From positions 1 to 22,157 of IMG/VR virus record IMGVR_UViG_3300042695_000931: DNA of 22,157 nucleotides. One strand, 5' to 3'. Origin of the DNA: a virus. The notes under the pieces are model-generated. The model was not told the DNA's origin, did not search any database, and saw only the letters and a list, made by a program, of their open reading frames with translations. A program made the translations under genes and the position numbers. This document shows positions 13,790-20,793 of the stretch, piece after piece (position 1 is the stretch's first letter; each line of letters begins with the position of its first letter).

Positions 13790-14732
13790 CTGGTCCGCAG
13801 TTCAGCGGGACGAGTCCCGCAAGCTCTACGAGGCCGAGATCGCGGGCCTGCGGAAAGAGCTCGATGTGGCCAGGGCTGCACTCGAGAACGCGACCAAGGC
13901 GCGCAAGGCCAAGCCGGCGCCGTCCGTCTCGCCGCGTAAGCGCACAGGATCCGACATCGTCCGCGTCGTCATCCCCGACACGCACGGCTCGCTCGTGGAT
14001 CCCAAGGCCATCGCCGCGATGCTGGCCGACATCCGCGCGCTCGACCCGCAGGAAATCATCCTGCTAGGCGATCACGTCGACTGCGGCGGATTCCTCGCGC
14101 AGCACCACGTGATGGGCTACGTCGCCGAGACGGATTACACTTACGAGGAGGATCTCGCCGCCTCCGCGCTTTTCCTCGACCAGCTGCGGGCCGCAGCGCC
14201 TCGCGCGAAGATCGAGTACCTTGAGGGCAACCACGAGCGGCGCGTCGAGACGTGGTGCGTGACGCAAGTGCTGCGCCACAAGAAGGACGCCGAGGGGCTT
14301 CGCCGGCTGCTCGCGCCCGAGTTCCGGCTGAAGCTCAAGGAGCGCGAGATCGCGTATTACCGGCAGGGCGAGTTCTACGACGGGCTTCCGGTCCCCGGCG
14401 TCATCAAGCGCGGGAAATGCTTCTTCTTTCACGGCGTCTCTACGGCAAAGAACGCGGTCGGCGCGACGGTCGACAAGATCGCCGGCAACTGCGTGTTCGG
14501 CCACACGCACCGCGCGCAATCGAACATCGTGCGGCGCATCGCGACCGGCATCGTCGGCGCGTGGAACCCTGGATGTCTCTGCCAGCTTCAGCCTCTATGG
14601 CAGCACACGGCTCCAACCGACTGGTCGCACGGCTACGCGGTGCAGCTAGTCGCGACTAGCGGCGCGTTCCTGCATCTCAATATTCCCATCATCGAGGGCG
14701 AGTCGCACTTCGCGGCGCTGCTAAAACTGTGA
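13782..14732 (+). CDS. Calcineurin-type metallophosphoesterase
   Basis: A 316-residue protein with GTG start. After an N-terminal helical stretch (about 5-45) and a basic linker come all motifs of the family: PDTHG (D66, H68), LLGDHVD (D97), GNHE (N150, H151), FFHGVS (H217) and GHTH (H241, H243). The two-metal active site is therefore complete and the enzyme is predicted active on a phosphoester. The substrate is unknown; some phage relatives act on nucleic-acid ends or cyclic nucleotides. A C-terminal segment with GAWNPGCLCQLQPLWQH is cysteine-containing. Position between holin-like genes and the capsid operon does not reveal the job. GTGA at its end starts the next gene. Confidence 0.88.
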   Translation: MTDWSAVQRDESRKLYEAEIAGLRKELDVARAALENATKARKAKPAPSVSPRKRTGSDIVRVVIPDTHGSLVDPKAIAAMLADIRALDPQEIILLGDHVDCGGFLAQHHVMGYVAETDYTYEEDLAASALFLDQLRAAAPRAKIEYLEGNHERRVETWCVTQVLRHKKDAEGLRRLLAPEFRLKLKEREIAYYRQGEFYDGLPVPGVIKRGKCFFFHGVSTAKNAVGATVDKIAGNCVFGHTHRAQSNIVRRIATGIVGAWNPGCLCQLQPLWQHTAPTDWSHGYAVQLVATSGAFLHLNIPIIEGESHFAALLKL

Positions 14733-14983
14733 ACTGGAAATCTCTTGTCGAAGCGCAGAACCGCAAGACCTACGTGCTGCCTGCCGGCTGGGACTCGCGC
14801 GACAAAGTGGCCGAGCAGCTAGAGTGCAGCGTCGACAACGTGCGCGTGCTCCTCGGGCCAGCGATCCGCGCGAAGACCGTCGAGGTCGCGCAATTCCCGG
14901 TGTGGGATGAGATTACGAAAAAGGTGGTCCGCGTTACTGCATACAAGCGCCGAGCTACTTTAGACGTTAAAAGCAAAGGATGA
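14729..14983 (+). CDS. Small probable winged-helix DNA-binding protein
   Basis: An 84-residue protein starting at a GTG that overlaps the preceding TGA (GTGA). The order LPAGWDSRDKVAEQLECSVD, then NVRVLLGPAIRAKTVEVAQF, with VWDEITKKVVRVTAYKRR, gives a helix-turn-helix followed by a two-stranded wing. This would be a winged-helix fold of the kind used by small phage DNA-binding and terminase-small proteins. The motif call is by eye. Its TGA is followed at once by TTTGACGG and the protease gene. A regulator of the capsid transcript is possible but unproven. Confidence 0.62.
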   Translation: MNWKSLVEAQNRKTYVLPAGWDSRDKVAEQLECSVDNVRVLLGPAIRAKTVEVAQFPVWDEITKKVVRVTAYKRRATLDVKSKG

Positions 14984-14990
14984 TTTGACG
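14984..14990 (+). promoter_or_regulatory. TTTGACG start-associated motif, third copy
   Basis: TTTGACG follows the TGA of the previous gene, within TGATTTGACGG, exactly as at 13011-13021. The ATG at 15006 lies 15 nt after the motif. The string GACGGCGGCGGC resembles the copy at 2361 (GACGGCTGCCGC). GCGGC (14994-14998) and GCCGC (15009-15013) could pair, leaving the start codon at the end of the loop. Confidence 0.48.
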
Positions 14991-15005
14991 GCGGCGGCTT
15001 TTACA

Positions 15006-15965
15006 ATGGCCGCGCCCACCATCACCTTTGCCGTTGCCGCCGGTAAGATCGACGCCGACGCCGGCGTGATTCGCGGCGTCTCGCTGATCTCGGAAGGGCC
15101 GGCGCTGGGCCACGGCGTGATGGTCGACGCGCGCACGCTTGAGCAAGTGAAGGCCGCGGCGGAGCAATACGAGGGCGGGCTTAAGGTGAAGCTAGATCAC
15201 AACTCAGGCGCCGGCGACATCATCGGCTACGTCGACGGGCTGCGGATCGAGGGCAAAAAGCTCCTGGGCGATCTGAACTTGCTCAAGAACTCGCCGCATC
15301 GCGGGTACGTGCTAGAGATCGCCGAGAAGATCCCCGACACGTTCGGGCTGTCGATTGCGTTCTCCGGTCCGGTCGAGATGTCGGGCGACAAAAAGACGAT
15401 GCTCCAGCGCTGCTCGGAGATTTATTCCGTCGACCTCGTGAGCGAGCCGGCCGCCAACGCTGAAGGGCTCTTCCAGCGCCGGATGAAATCCTTTCAGACC
15501 GAATCTGGCACTACGCCCGAGGAGGCGAAAACCGAAATCGAAATCAAAATTCCGATGAATGATGACGTAAAAAAGGAGATCGCGGGGATGATCGAATCCG
15601 CGATGATGGGTATGGGCGAGCGGCTCTCCAAGCTGGAGGCCGGTATGCCTAAGCCCGAAGACAAGCCGGCCGCTATGTCGGCCAAGCACGACGAGGTGCA
15701 GCTGGCTGCCAAGCAGGCCGCCGAGGCTGCGCTCAAGGAGTTCGCCAAGACCATCGGCGCGCCCGCGGCTCCCGCGGCCTCCGCTGAGGTTGCGGCTCCC
15801 GCCGCTAAGAGCGAGGCGAAGAGCTTCGAGGCCATCGTGGCTGCGAAGACTTCCGAGCTCAAGGGCAACAAGGGCGACGCGATCGCGTTCGCCATCAAGA
15901 ATCACGCGGCCGAATACCAGCAGTACCGCTCCCGCGTCGCTGCTGGCGAGGTCGTCAAACTCTAA
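15006..15965 (+). CDS. Prohead protease fused to scaffold-like C-terminus
   Basis: A 319-residue protein from ATG 15006 (a TTG at 14985 is an alternative that would include the motif region). The N-terminal ~150 residues are a phage prohead serine protease: KLDHNSGAGDIIGYVDG (catalytic His65), DTFGLSIAFSG (Ser116) and SEIYSVDLVSEPA (acidic residue, Asp143 likely). The C-terminal ~165 residues are charged and helical, rich in Ala/Glu/Lys (VQLAAKQAAEAALKEFAKTI), as expected for a scaffold or delta-domain that is cleaved away. An internal in-frame ATG at 15555 (MNDDVKKEIAGMIESAMMG) could make a separate scaffold, as with lambda Nu3, but no ribosome site is evident. It is followed by the decoration and capsid genes. 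Confidence 0.88.
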   Translation: MAAPTITFAVAAGKIDADAGVIRGVSLISEGPALGHGVMVDARTLEQVKAAAEQYEGGLKVKLDHNSGAGDIIGYVDGLRIEGKKLLGDLNLLKNSPHRGYVLEIAEKIPDTFGLSIAFSGPVEMSGDKKTMLQRCSEIYSVDLVSEPAANAEGLFQRRMKSFQTESGTTPEEAKTEIEIKIPMNDDVKKEIAGMIESAMMGMGERLSKLEAGMPKPEDKPAAMSAKHDEVQLAAKQAAEAALKEFAKTIGAPAAPAASAEVAAPAAKSEAKSFEAIVAAKTSELKGNKGDAIAFAIKNHAAEYQQYRSRVAAGEVVKL

Positions 15966-15978
15966 CCAGTAACCTACA

Positions 15979-16335
15979 ATGGCTACCCAATACCTCGGCA
16001 ACGGCACGTTCCTTGCCAACACCACCATCACCGCCTTCCAGGGCGTCGTGATTTCCAATAACCGCGGCGTCGGCCTCTCGACGTCGACCGCGTGCGACGG
16101 CATCGCGCAGATCGATGCGGCTTCCGGTGATTACGTCACCGTCCGCTTCCTCCATTCCGCCGGCACCTTGAAGGCGACCGTCACCGGGACTCCCGTCACC
16201 GTTGGCGACAACCTCTACCTCGCCGCCTCGGGCCTCGTCTCCACCACCGGCACCGTCACCGTCGGCAAGAGTCTCTCGACTCAGGCCAGCGGCAACGGCT
16301 CCGCGGTGATCGAGTTCATCCCGAAGAACCTGTAA
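15979..16335 (+). CDS. Head decoration protein
   Basis: A 118-residue, mostly beta protein (MATQYLGNGTFLANTTITAF, FQGVVISNNRGVG, GDNLYLAASGLV, GKSLSTQASGNGSAVIEFIP). Its Gly/Thr-rich strands, length and place between the protease and the major capsid gene match the decoration proteins (gpD position, DUF2190-like pattern) that sit on the outer surface and stabilise the expanded head. The leader has ccagtaacctacaATG, like the capsid gene leader (cttcctacaATG), and no Shine-Dalgarno site. Assignment rests on synteny and general pattern, not a decisive motif. Confidence 0.78.
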   Translation: MATQYLGNGTFLANTTITAFQGVVISNNRGVGLSTSTACDGIAQIDAASGDYVTVRFLHSAGTLKATVTGTPVTVGDNLYLAASGLVSTTGTVTVGKSLSTQASGNGSAVIEFIPKNL

Positions 16336-16344
16336 CCTCTAAAG

Positions 16345-16350
16345 AAAGGA
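16345..16350 (+). promoter_or_regulatory. Shine-Dalgarno-like AAAGGA for the capsid gene
   Basis: AAAGGA, within taaagaaagga, lies 10 nt before the capsid ATG 16361, in a 25-nt gap. It is among the better ribosome sites in the window, which fits the most highly expressed gene. Confidence 0.6.
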
Positions 16351-16360
16351 TCTTCCTACA

Positions 16361-17326
16361 ATGTACACCAATTCTGCCGCCGTTTTCCGTGGCGACATCG
16401 CCGGCGTCCTCGAGCAAGCCAAAGACTGGGAGACTGGTCTGATCGGCACGCGCGTGATGCCGATCCTCAACGTCCCCGTCCGCGCTGGTCAGTATCCCGC
16501 CTTCAAGCTGAAGGAGGGCCAGCTGCTCAAGTCGGACGTCAAGGTTCGCGACCCGTACTCCACCTTCCCGCGTGGGACCAATTCCTTCACGCAGGAAACC
16601 TACTTGTCGCTGGAATACGGGTACGAACAGGCCGTGGATGATACCGTGACGGCCGACGTCTCGCGTTTCTTCGACGCCGAGGTCGTCGCCGCCAAGCTGT
16701 CCCGCCGCAAGCTCCTGCTCGCCCACGAACTCCGCGTGGCCGGCCAGATCTTCAGCACGGGCAACTTCACCAGCACCAACTCGGGCACCGCCTACACGAA
16801 CGCGAACATCGCGACGTTCGACGTGGGCGAGGACGTGCAGCTGGCGATCGACCGTATGATCGCCAAGGGCGAGTCCACGAGCAACCTGCGCGTGGTCATC
16901 CCGTACCCCGTCTGGACCCGCATCCGCGCGAGCACCAAGTTCCAGAACCGCCTCCGCGGCGCTGGCATTTCGAGCGACACGATCCTCAACGCCTCCACCC
17001 AGGCGGCGGCCGAGGTCTTTGGCGTGAGCGAGGTGCTGATCGGCCGCGCGGCCTATGACTCCGCGGCTGAAGGCGTGGCGTTCTCGAGCGCCAACATCTG
17101 GGCCAACACCTACATCTGGGTCGGTTCCGTGACCGAGTCCGGCGCCGGCTACTTCGGCGGCGGGGCCGGGTTCACCTTGAACTGGTCCGAGTATGGTCCC
17201 GCGGTCGGCGTGTTCACCTACCGCGACGAGTCGATCAAGTCGAACATCGTCCGCGCCTCGCACTACGTGGCGGAGAAGGTGGTCAACACCAACGCCGGCG
17301 AACTGATCGCGACGCAGTACTCCTGA
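16361..17326 (+). CDS. Major capsid protein
   Basis: A 321-residue protein. It lies directly after protease and decoration genes and before an intrinsic terminator, as expected for an HK97-fold capsid. Characteristic regions are an N-terminal arm, the extended-loop-like VRAGQYPAFKLKEGQLLKS, the spine-helix region FDAEVVAAKLSRRKLLLAHE, the central region VVIPYPVWTRIRASTKFQNR, and a C-terminal strand set (YFGGGAGFTLNWSEYGPAVG, GVFTYRDESIKSNIVRASHY). Together with its position this is convincing for the head shell subunit. Asn/Gly/Thr-rich loops suggest decoration contacts. Strong expression is likely because of its ribosome site and the terminator behind it. Confidence 0.88.
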   Translation: MYTNSAAVFRGDIAGVLEQAKDWETGLIGTRVMPILNVPVRAGQYPAFKLKEGQLLKSDVKVRDPYSTFPRGTNSFTQETYLSLEYGYEQAVDDTVTADVSRFFDAEVVAAKLSRRKLLLAHELRVAGQIFSTGNFTSTNSGTAYTNANIATFDVGEDVQLAIDRMIAKGESTSNLRVVIPYPVWTRIRASTKFQNRLRGAGISSDTILNASTQAAAEVFGVSEVLIGRAAYDSAAEGVAFSSANIWANTYIWVGSVTESGAGYFGGGAGFTLNWSEYGPAVGVFTYRDESIKSNIVRASHYVAEKVVNTNAGELIATQYS

Positions 17327-17362
17327 TCCAAAGATTAAAGGCTGACGGGTATCCCGATGCCG

Positions 17363-17397
17363 CCCGCGCTCCTTAACTGGGGCGCGGGTTTCTTTTT
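17363..17397 (+). terminator. Intrinsic terminator after the capsid gene
   Basis: CCCGCGCTCC (17363-17372) pairs with GGGGCGCGGG (17379-17388), with one G-U pair and loop TTAACT. TTTCTTTTT (17389-17397) follows. The T-run runs straight into the next TTTGACG motif, so it separates the capsid operon from the glyco/methyl cassette. Confidence 0.92.
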
Positions 17398-17401
17398 GAC
17401 G
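17395..17401 (+). promoter_or_regulatory. TTTGACG start-associated motif, fourth copy
   Basis: TTTGACG lies at the end of the terminator T-run, 14 nt before ATG 17416. GACGCG (17398-17403) pairs perfectly with CGCGTC (17419-17424), so a hairpin would hold the start codon at the end of its loop, as at 2383 and 15006. No Shine-Dalgarno site is visible before the ATG. Confidence 0.48.
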
Positions 17402-17415
17402 CGACCGACAGCGCA

Positions 17416-19137
17416 ATGCGCGTCTCACTTTGCGTCATCTGCGGGAACGAGGCCGAGCACATCATCGCGATGCTTTCGAGCTTCGCGCCTGTGTTCGACG
17501 AGCTCTGCATCGTGCGGGCTATCGGAGCGAAGGAGGCAGACGCGACTCTGGAGATGGCTGCGGCTTGGTGCCGCGAGAACGGCAAGGACTTCCGCGGGGC
17601 TGAGTATCGGAACGGCTACGGCGCCGAGAAGTGGGACCACGTCGACTCCTTCGCGCGCGCCCGCAACGCGGCCTTCGCTAAGGCAACCGGCGACTGGATC
17701 GTCTGGTCCGACTGCGACGATCTGCTCGACGAGGCGCACGACTTCCGCGATTTCCTACGCACGGTCGCGCCTGAGGTGCTGATGGTGCGCTGTCCTTACG
17801 ATGTCCGCGGGACGAATAAGAAGCTGCACCGCGAGCGTGCGATCCGCCGTTCCGCCTTCGAGGCTGGTCGCGTCTGGCATCACGACGTCCACGAGAACCT
17901 CCTACTGCTTCCCGGCGACAAGCACGAGGACTGGCCGCGGCCGGTCTGGGTACACGCGCCGAAGTCGGTCAAGAAAGAGAACCGCCGGCGCAATCTCCGC
18001 ATCCTCGGTCAGTCGGTGAAAGAGACTCCGACGCAGTATTTCTACATCCACCAAGAGCACCTCTGCGCCGGAAATCGGCAGGCCGCGGAGCAGTTCGGGA
18101 AGATCGCTCTAAGCTTCCCGAATCTCGAGCAGTCCTTCCGCTACGAGGCGCTGCTGAACCTCGCCAAGCTCTGCGGCGATTCGCGCGAGGCGATGAGCTA
18201 CGCGCTGCAAGCGCACGCCGTCTTCCCGTGGTGCCGGGAGGCTTACGCCGCGATCATCCTCCTGCTCTTCGAGAAGAACGACGGCGCGCGTGCCCGCTGG
18301 TGGGCCGAGGAGATGCTGCGCCACCGCGAGCCGATCGGCGCCGATAAGCCGTGGACCTCCGAGGCGAAATACTACGGCTGGGCGGGCTACGATCTGGCAG
18401 CGCGAGCCTTCCGACTGGCTGGGATGGAAGCGCGGGCTGACGTGCTCCAGCAGCAGTTCCATCTCGGCAAGCATCCGCGGATCTCGCTCGTCCACGCGAC
18501 CCGCGGCCGCACCTCGAAGGCCGTTGCTTGCCGCGAGGCTTGGCTCGGGCTCGCGCAGGATCCGACGCGCATCGAGCACGTCTTCGCCGTGGACGCGGAC
18601 GACAAGGAGTCGGTGACGATGGGCAAGCAGTTCCTCAGCGTCGTCTCGGAGAAGCGCTCCTGCGTCGCAGCCTGGAACCTCGCAGCCAAGAAGGCGCGCG
18701 GCGATCTGATCGTGCAGCTGTCGGACGATTGGGTTCCGCCGATCGGCTGGGACGCCAAGCTGCTCTCGCTCGTCGAAGATCGCGACTTGCAAAAGGAGCC
18801 GCTCGTCATCGCGGTCCACGACGGCCACCGCACCGGCCCGCTCCTTTGTATGGCTATCCTTTCGCGCGCGCGCTTCGAGCAGCAGGGCGGCGAGCTCTTC
18901 TACGAGGGATACGAGTCGGTCTTCAGTGATAATGAGTTCTCGCACCGCGCCTGGCGTGACGGCGTCGTCATCGACGCGCGCCACCTCTACAAGTTCGAGC
19001 ATCAGCACCCATCCTTCAAAAAGGGGAACTGGGACGCGACCTACCAGCACAACAATACGAAGGAGCGTTACGACGCTGGCCTCGAGCTCTTCAAGCAGCG
19101 CAACCCTGACGCCGACTCCAAATGGACCACGCCGTGA
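17416..19137 (+). CDS. Two-domain GT-A (GT2-like) glycosyltransferase
   Basis: A 573-residue protein. N-terminal domain: VSLCVICGNEAEHIIAMLSS, then DFRGAEYRNGYG, FARARNAAFAKATGDWIVWS and DCDD (Asp99, Asp101, Asp102), a GT2 nucleotide-sugar fold with a DxD motif of the kind in SunS-like enzymes. A helical, TPR-like middle section lies around 240-320. C-terminal domain: RISLVHATRGRTSKAVACRE, VFAVDADD (Asp393, Asp395), WNLAAKKARGDLIVQLSDDW (Asp437/438 second acidic site) and FKKGNWDATYQHNNTKERYD. Two catalytic-looking domains in one chain suggest successive sugar addition. The acceptor is unknown; virion protein, DNA or host envelope are all possible. It leads a three-gene cassette. Confidence 0.87.
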   Translation: MRVSLCVICGNEAEHIIAMLSSFAPVFDELCIVRAIGAKEADATLEMAAAWCRENGKDFRGAEYRNGYGAEKWDHVDSFARARNAAFAKATGDWIVWSDCDDLLDEAHDFRDFLRTVAPEVLMVRCPYDVRGTNKKLHRERAIRRSAFEAGRVWHHDVHENLLLLPGDKHEDWPRPVWVHAPKSVKKENRRRNLRILGQSVKETPTQYFYIHQEHLCAGNRQAAEQFGKIALSFPNLEQSFRYEALLNLAKLCGDSREAMSYALQAHAVFPWCREAYAAIILLLFEKNDGARARWWAEEMLRHREPIGADKPWTSEAKYYGWAGYDLAARAFRLAGMEARADVLQQQFHLGKHPRISLVHATRGRTSKAVACREAWLGLAQDPTRIEHVFAVDADDKESVTMGKQFLSVVSEKRSCVAAWNLAAKKARGDLIVQLSDDWVPPIGWDAKLLSLVEDRDLQKEPLVIAVHDGHRTGPLLCMAILSRARFEQQGGELFYEGYESVFSDNEFSHRAWRDGVVIDARHLYKFEHQHPSFKKGNWDATYQHNNTKERYDAGLELFKQRNPDADSKWTTP

Positions 19138-19760
19138 GCAGTCAATTCACCTACGAGTATCGCATCCACAACTCGACGGATGCGTTGATGTCCCGCGACC
19201 GCACGATCCGCGCGCAGTACGATCACGCCTACGTCGCGCGGTACGAGAAGTACCCCGAGCGCGAGCTCTCCGAGATCCGCGCGGCGCTGTTCCGTCGCTT
19301 CTTTCCAGAGGCGTTTATCGTCTGCGACATCGGCTACGGAACCGGCGCGTTCCTGCGGGCGGTCAACGATCGCAGTCCTTGGGTCCATTGCTGGGGCTAC
19401 GACGTTTCCCCATATCCCGCGCCGTCGTTCGTGCGCGTGGATCCCGAGTGGCAGCGGACACGCTGGCCGGTGCTGACGTTCTTCGACTCGCTTGAGCACT
19501 TTGACCAGCTGCCGCGGTTCGAGGCCGATGGTGCGATCGTCTCGGTCCCGTGGTATCACCCAGCGCTCGGCGCGGAATGGTTCTACAACTGGAAGCACCG
19601 GCGCCCAGGCGAGCACCTCTGGCACTTCACGCCGGAAACGCTAGCAAACGCGATGGCGATCAATGGGCTTCGTCCGGTCTTCATCGGCTCGCCCGAGGAC
19701 GCGGTCCGCAAGAATGATGGTGACTGGCCGAACATTCTCACAATGGTCTTTAAGGCGTGA
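19134..19760 (+). CDS. SAM-dependent methyltransferase, class I
   Basis: A 208-residue protein counted from GTG 19134 (GTGA overlap with the previous stop, matching other junctions here); an ATG at 19122 gives four more residues. VCDIGYGTGAF (about 63-73) is motif I of class I methyltransferases, with the GxGxG-like glycine run. An acidic strand follows (CWGYDVSPYPAP), then LTFFDSLEHFDQLPRFEADG, and the ending HLWHFTPETLANAMAINGLR, a pattern of the Methyltransf_23 group used on small molecules or glycans. The N-terminal part (SQFTYEYRIHNSTDALMSRD) is specific to this protein. Lying between two glycosyltransferases, a role in methylating a sugar is the simplest guess. DNA methylation motifs (DPPY/NPPY) are absent. 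Confidence 0.83.
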   Translation: MSSQFTYEYRIHNSTDALMSRDRTIRAQYDHAYVARYEKYPERELSEIRAALFRRFFPEAFIVCDIGYGTGAFLRAVNDRSPWVHCWGYDVSPYPAPSFVRVDPEWQRTRWPVLTFFDSLEHFDQLPRFEADGAIVSVPWYHPALGAEWFYNWKHRRPGEHLWHFTPETLANAMAINGLRPVFIGSPEDAVRKNDGDWPNILTMVFKA

Positions 19761-20470
19761 GAATCTGCATCGTCTACCACCAGCGCCTCGGCGACATCAT
19801 CCGCATCCTTCCGATTGCGCGGCATCTGGCCGGCCAAGGTCATTCGGTCTACGTCGAGTGCTTCGCCCAGTATTGGGGGCTCTTTTCCTGCGTCAGCTAC
19901 GTGCGGCCGTCGGACCCCAAGCAGCGCGACAAGATGCGCTTCGGCCGCGTGCTCGAGCTAGAGATCTGGCCGCACCGCTACGACGAGTATCGCGCCAGCG
20001 GCAAGCCGTGGGGCGACTTCGTCTTCGGCCTTTTCCCCGAGTTCGCGCAGCTTAACCAGCGGCCCGAGTTCGATCTGATCGACGAGCAGCCGCCGCTGGA
20101 GGACTACGGCTTCAGCCGCGAGATCTGCCTACTGGCGCCGTTCGGTTACAGCCAAGGCAAGCAGTACCACGCCGGGGCGCTGATGGAAGCCTGCCGGCGG
20201 GTCGCCAAGCGGCCGATTGTCTTCCTCGCGGACGACGCGCAGGAGGCGAAGCTCCTGACTTGGCGCGTGCCGCAGTCGATGATCTTGCGGGCGAAGTCCC
20301 CGGCGCACTTGCCGCGGATCATCCGCGACGCCGAGGAGATGTTCACGATCAACTCCTCCCCGTGCATCATCGCCGGCGCCGTGCGGAAGGAGTTCTGGCA
20401 CGTCTCGTCGGGCGTCGCTCAAGATGACACATTCTCGCCAGCCTCGCGCGTTGTGACAGTTGGCGATTAA
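19757..20470 (+). CDS. GT-B glycosyltransferase, GT9 (heptosyltransferase)-like
   Basis: A 237-residue protein with GTG start in GTGA overlap. The N-terminus RICIVYHQRLGDIIRILPIA (GLGD-like loop) matches the first beta-alpha unit of GT9 ADP-heptose transferases. REICLLAPFGYSQGKQYHAG and the later AEEMFTINSSPCIIAGAVRK resemble the second Rossmann-like half with the typical 'TxxSxxxHxAGA' nucleotide-sugar site. The usual His is missing here: it reads NSSPCIIAGA. It is shorter than full GT9 enzymes (about 320-350), so the acceptor half may be reduced. It is the third gene of the cassette. Whether it is active is uncertain. No Shine-Dalgarno spacing is good. Confidence 0.72.
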   Translation: MRICIVYHQRLGDIIRILPIARHLAGQGHSVYVECFAQYWGLFSCVSYVRPSDPKQRDKMRFGRVLELEIWPHRYDEYRASGKPWGDFVFGLFPEFAQLNQRPEFDLIDEQPPLEDYGFSREICLLAPFGYSQGKQYHAGALMEACRRVAKRPIVFLADDAQEAKLLTWRVPQSMILRAKSPAHLPRIIRDAEEMFTINSSPCIIAGAVRKEFWHVSSGVAQDDTFSPASRVVTVGD

Positions 20471-20472
20471 GT

Positions 20473-20793
20473 ATGGCCGCAGTCCGCGACTTCGATCCCG
20501 TGCAGCTGGCGCTCGACCAGGGCGCCATCTTGGAGCAAGCCGGCATCACGTTCTCTTACCTCGGCAGCACGATCACCGGCGTCTGGTCTTCCAGCCGGAA
20601 CCTTTTTGACGAGTTCGAGGATCAGCGCCGGGATGACGTGAAGTTCACGGTGTTCTTTACGACCTCCTCGGTGACTGGAACGCCGGCTCAGAGTCAGACG
20701 CTGGTGCGGGCCGGCACGACCTACTTCGTGGAGCAGGTGCGGTTCGACGCGGAGGGCGCGGGCTGCGAGATCGATATCGTGAAGGTGATATGA
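20473..20793 (+). CDS. Head-tail joining (neck) protein
   Basis: A 106-residue protein, beta-rich after a short helix (MAAVRDFDPVQLALDQGAIL). TFSYLGSTITGVWSSSRNLF, VKFTVFFTTSSV, TLVRAGTTYFVEQVRFDAEG and CEIDIVKVI follow the pattern of lambda gpFII/phage head-tail connector proteins, with an 'AGTTY.V..V' strand near the end. Position between the capsid side and the gpZ/gpU-like genes supports the role of neck ring on the portal. Its stop overlaps the next ATG by 4 nt. The family call is by pattern and synteny. Confidence 0.72.
   Translation: MAAVRDFDPVQLALDQGAILEQAGITFSYLGSTITGVWSSSRNLFDEFEDQRRDDVKFTVFFTTSSVTGTPAQSQTLVRAGTTYFVEQVRFDAEGAGCEIDIVKVI

Noticed and set aside
16316-17428. Reverse-strand reading frame opposite the capsid gene
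   Set aside because: Spans the capsid gene and the terminator after it; no recognisable protein; + strand gene is well supported.
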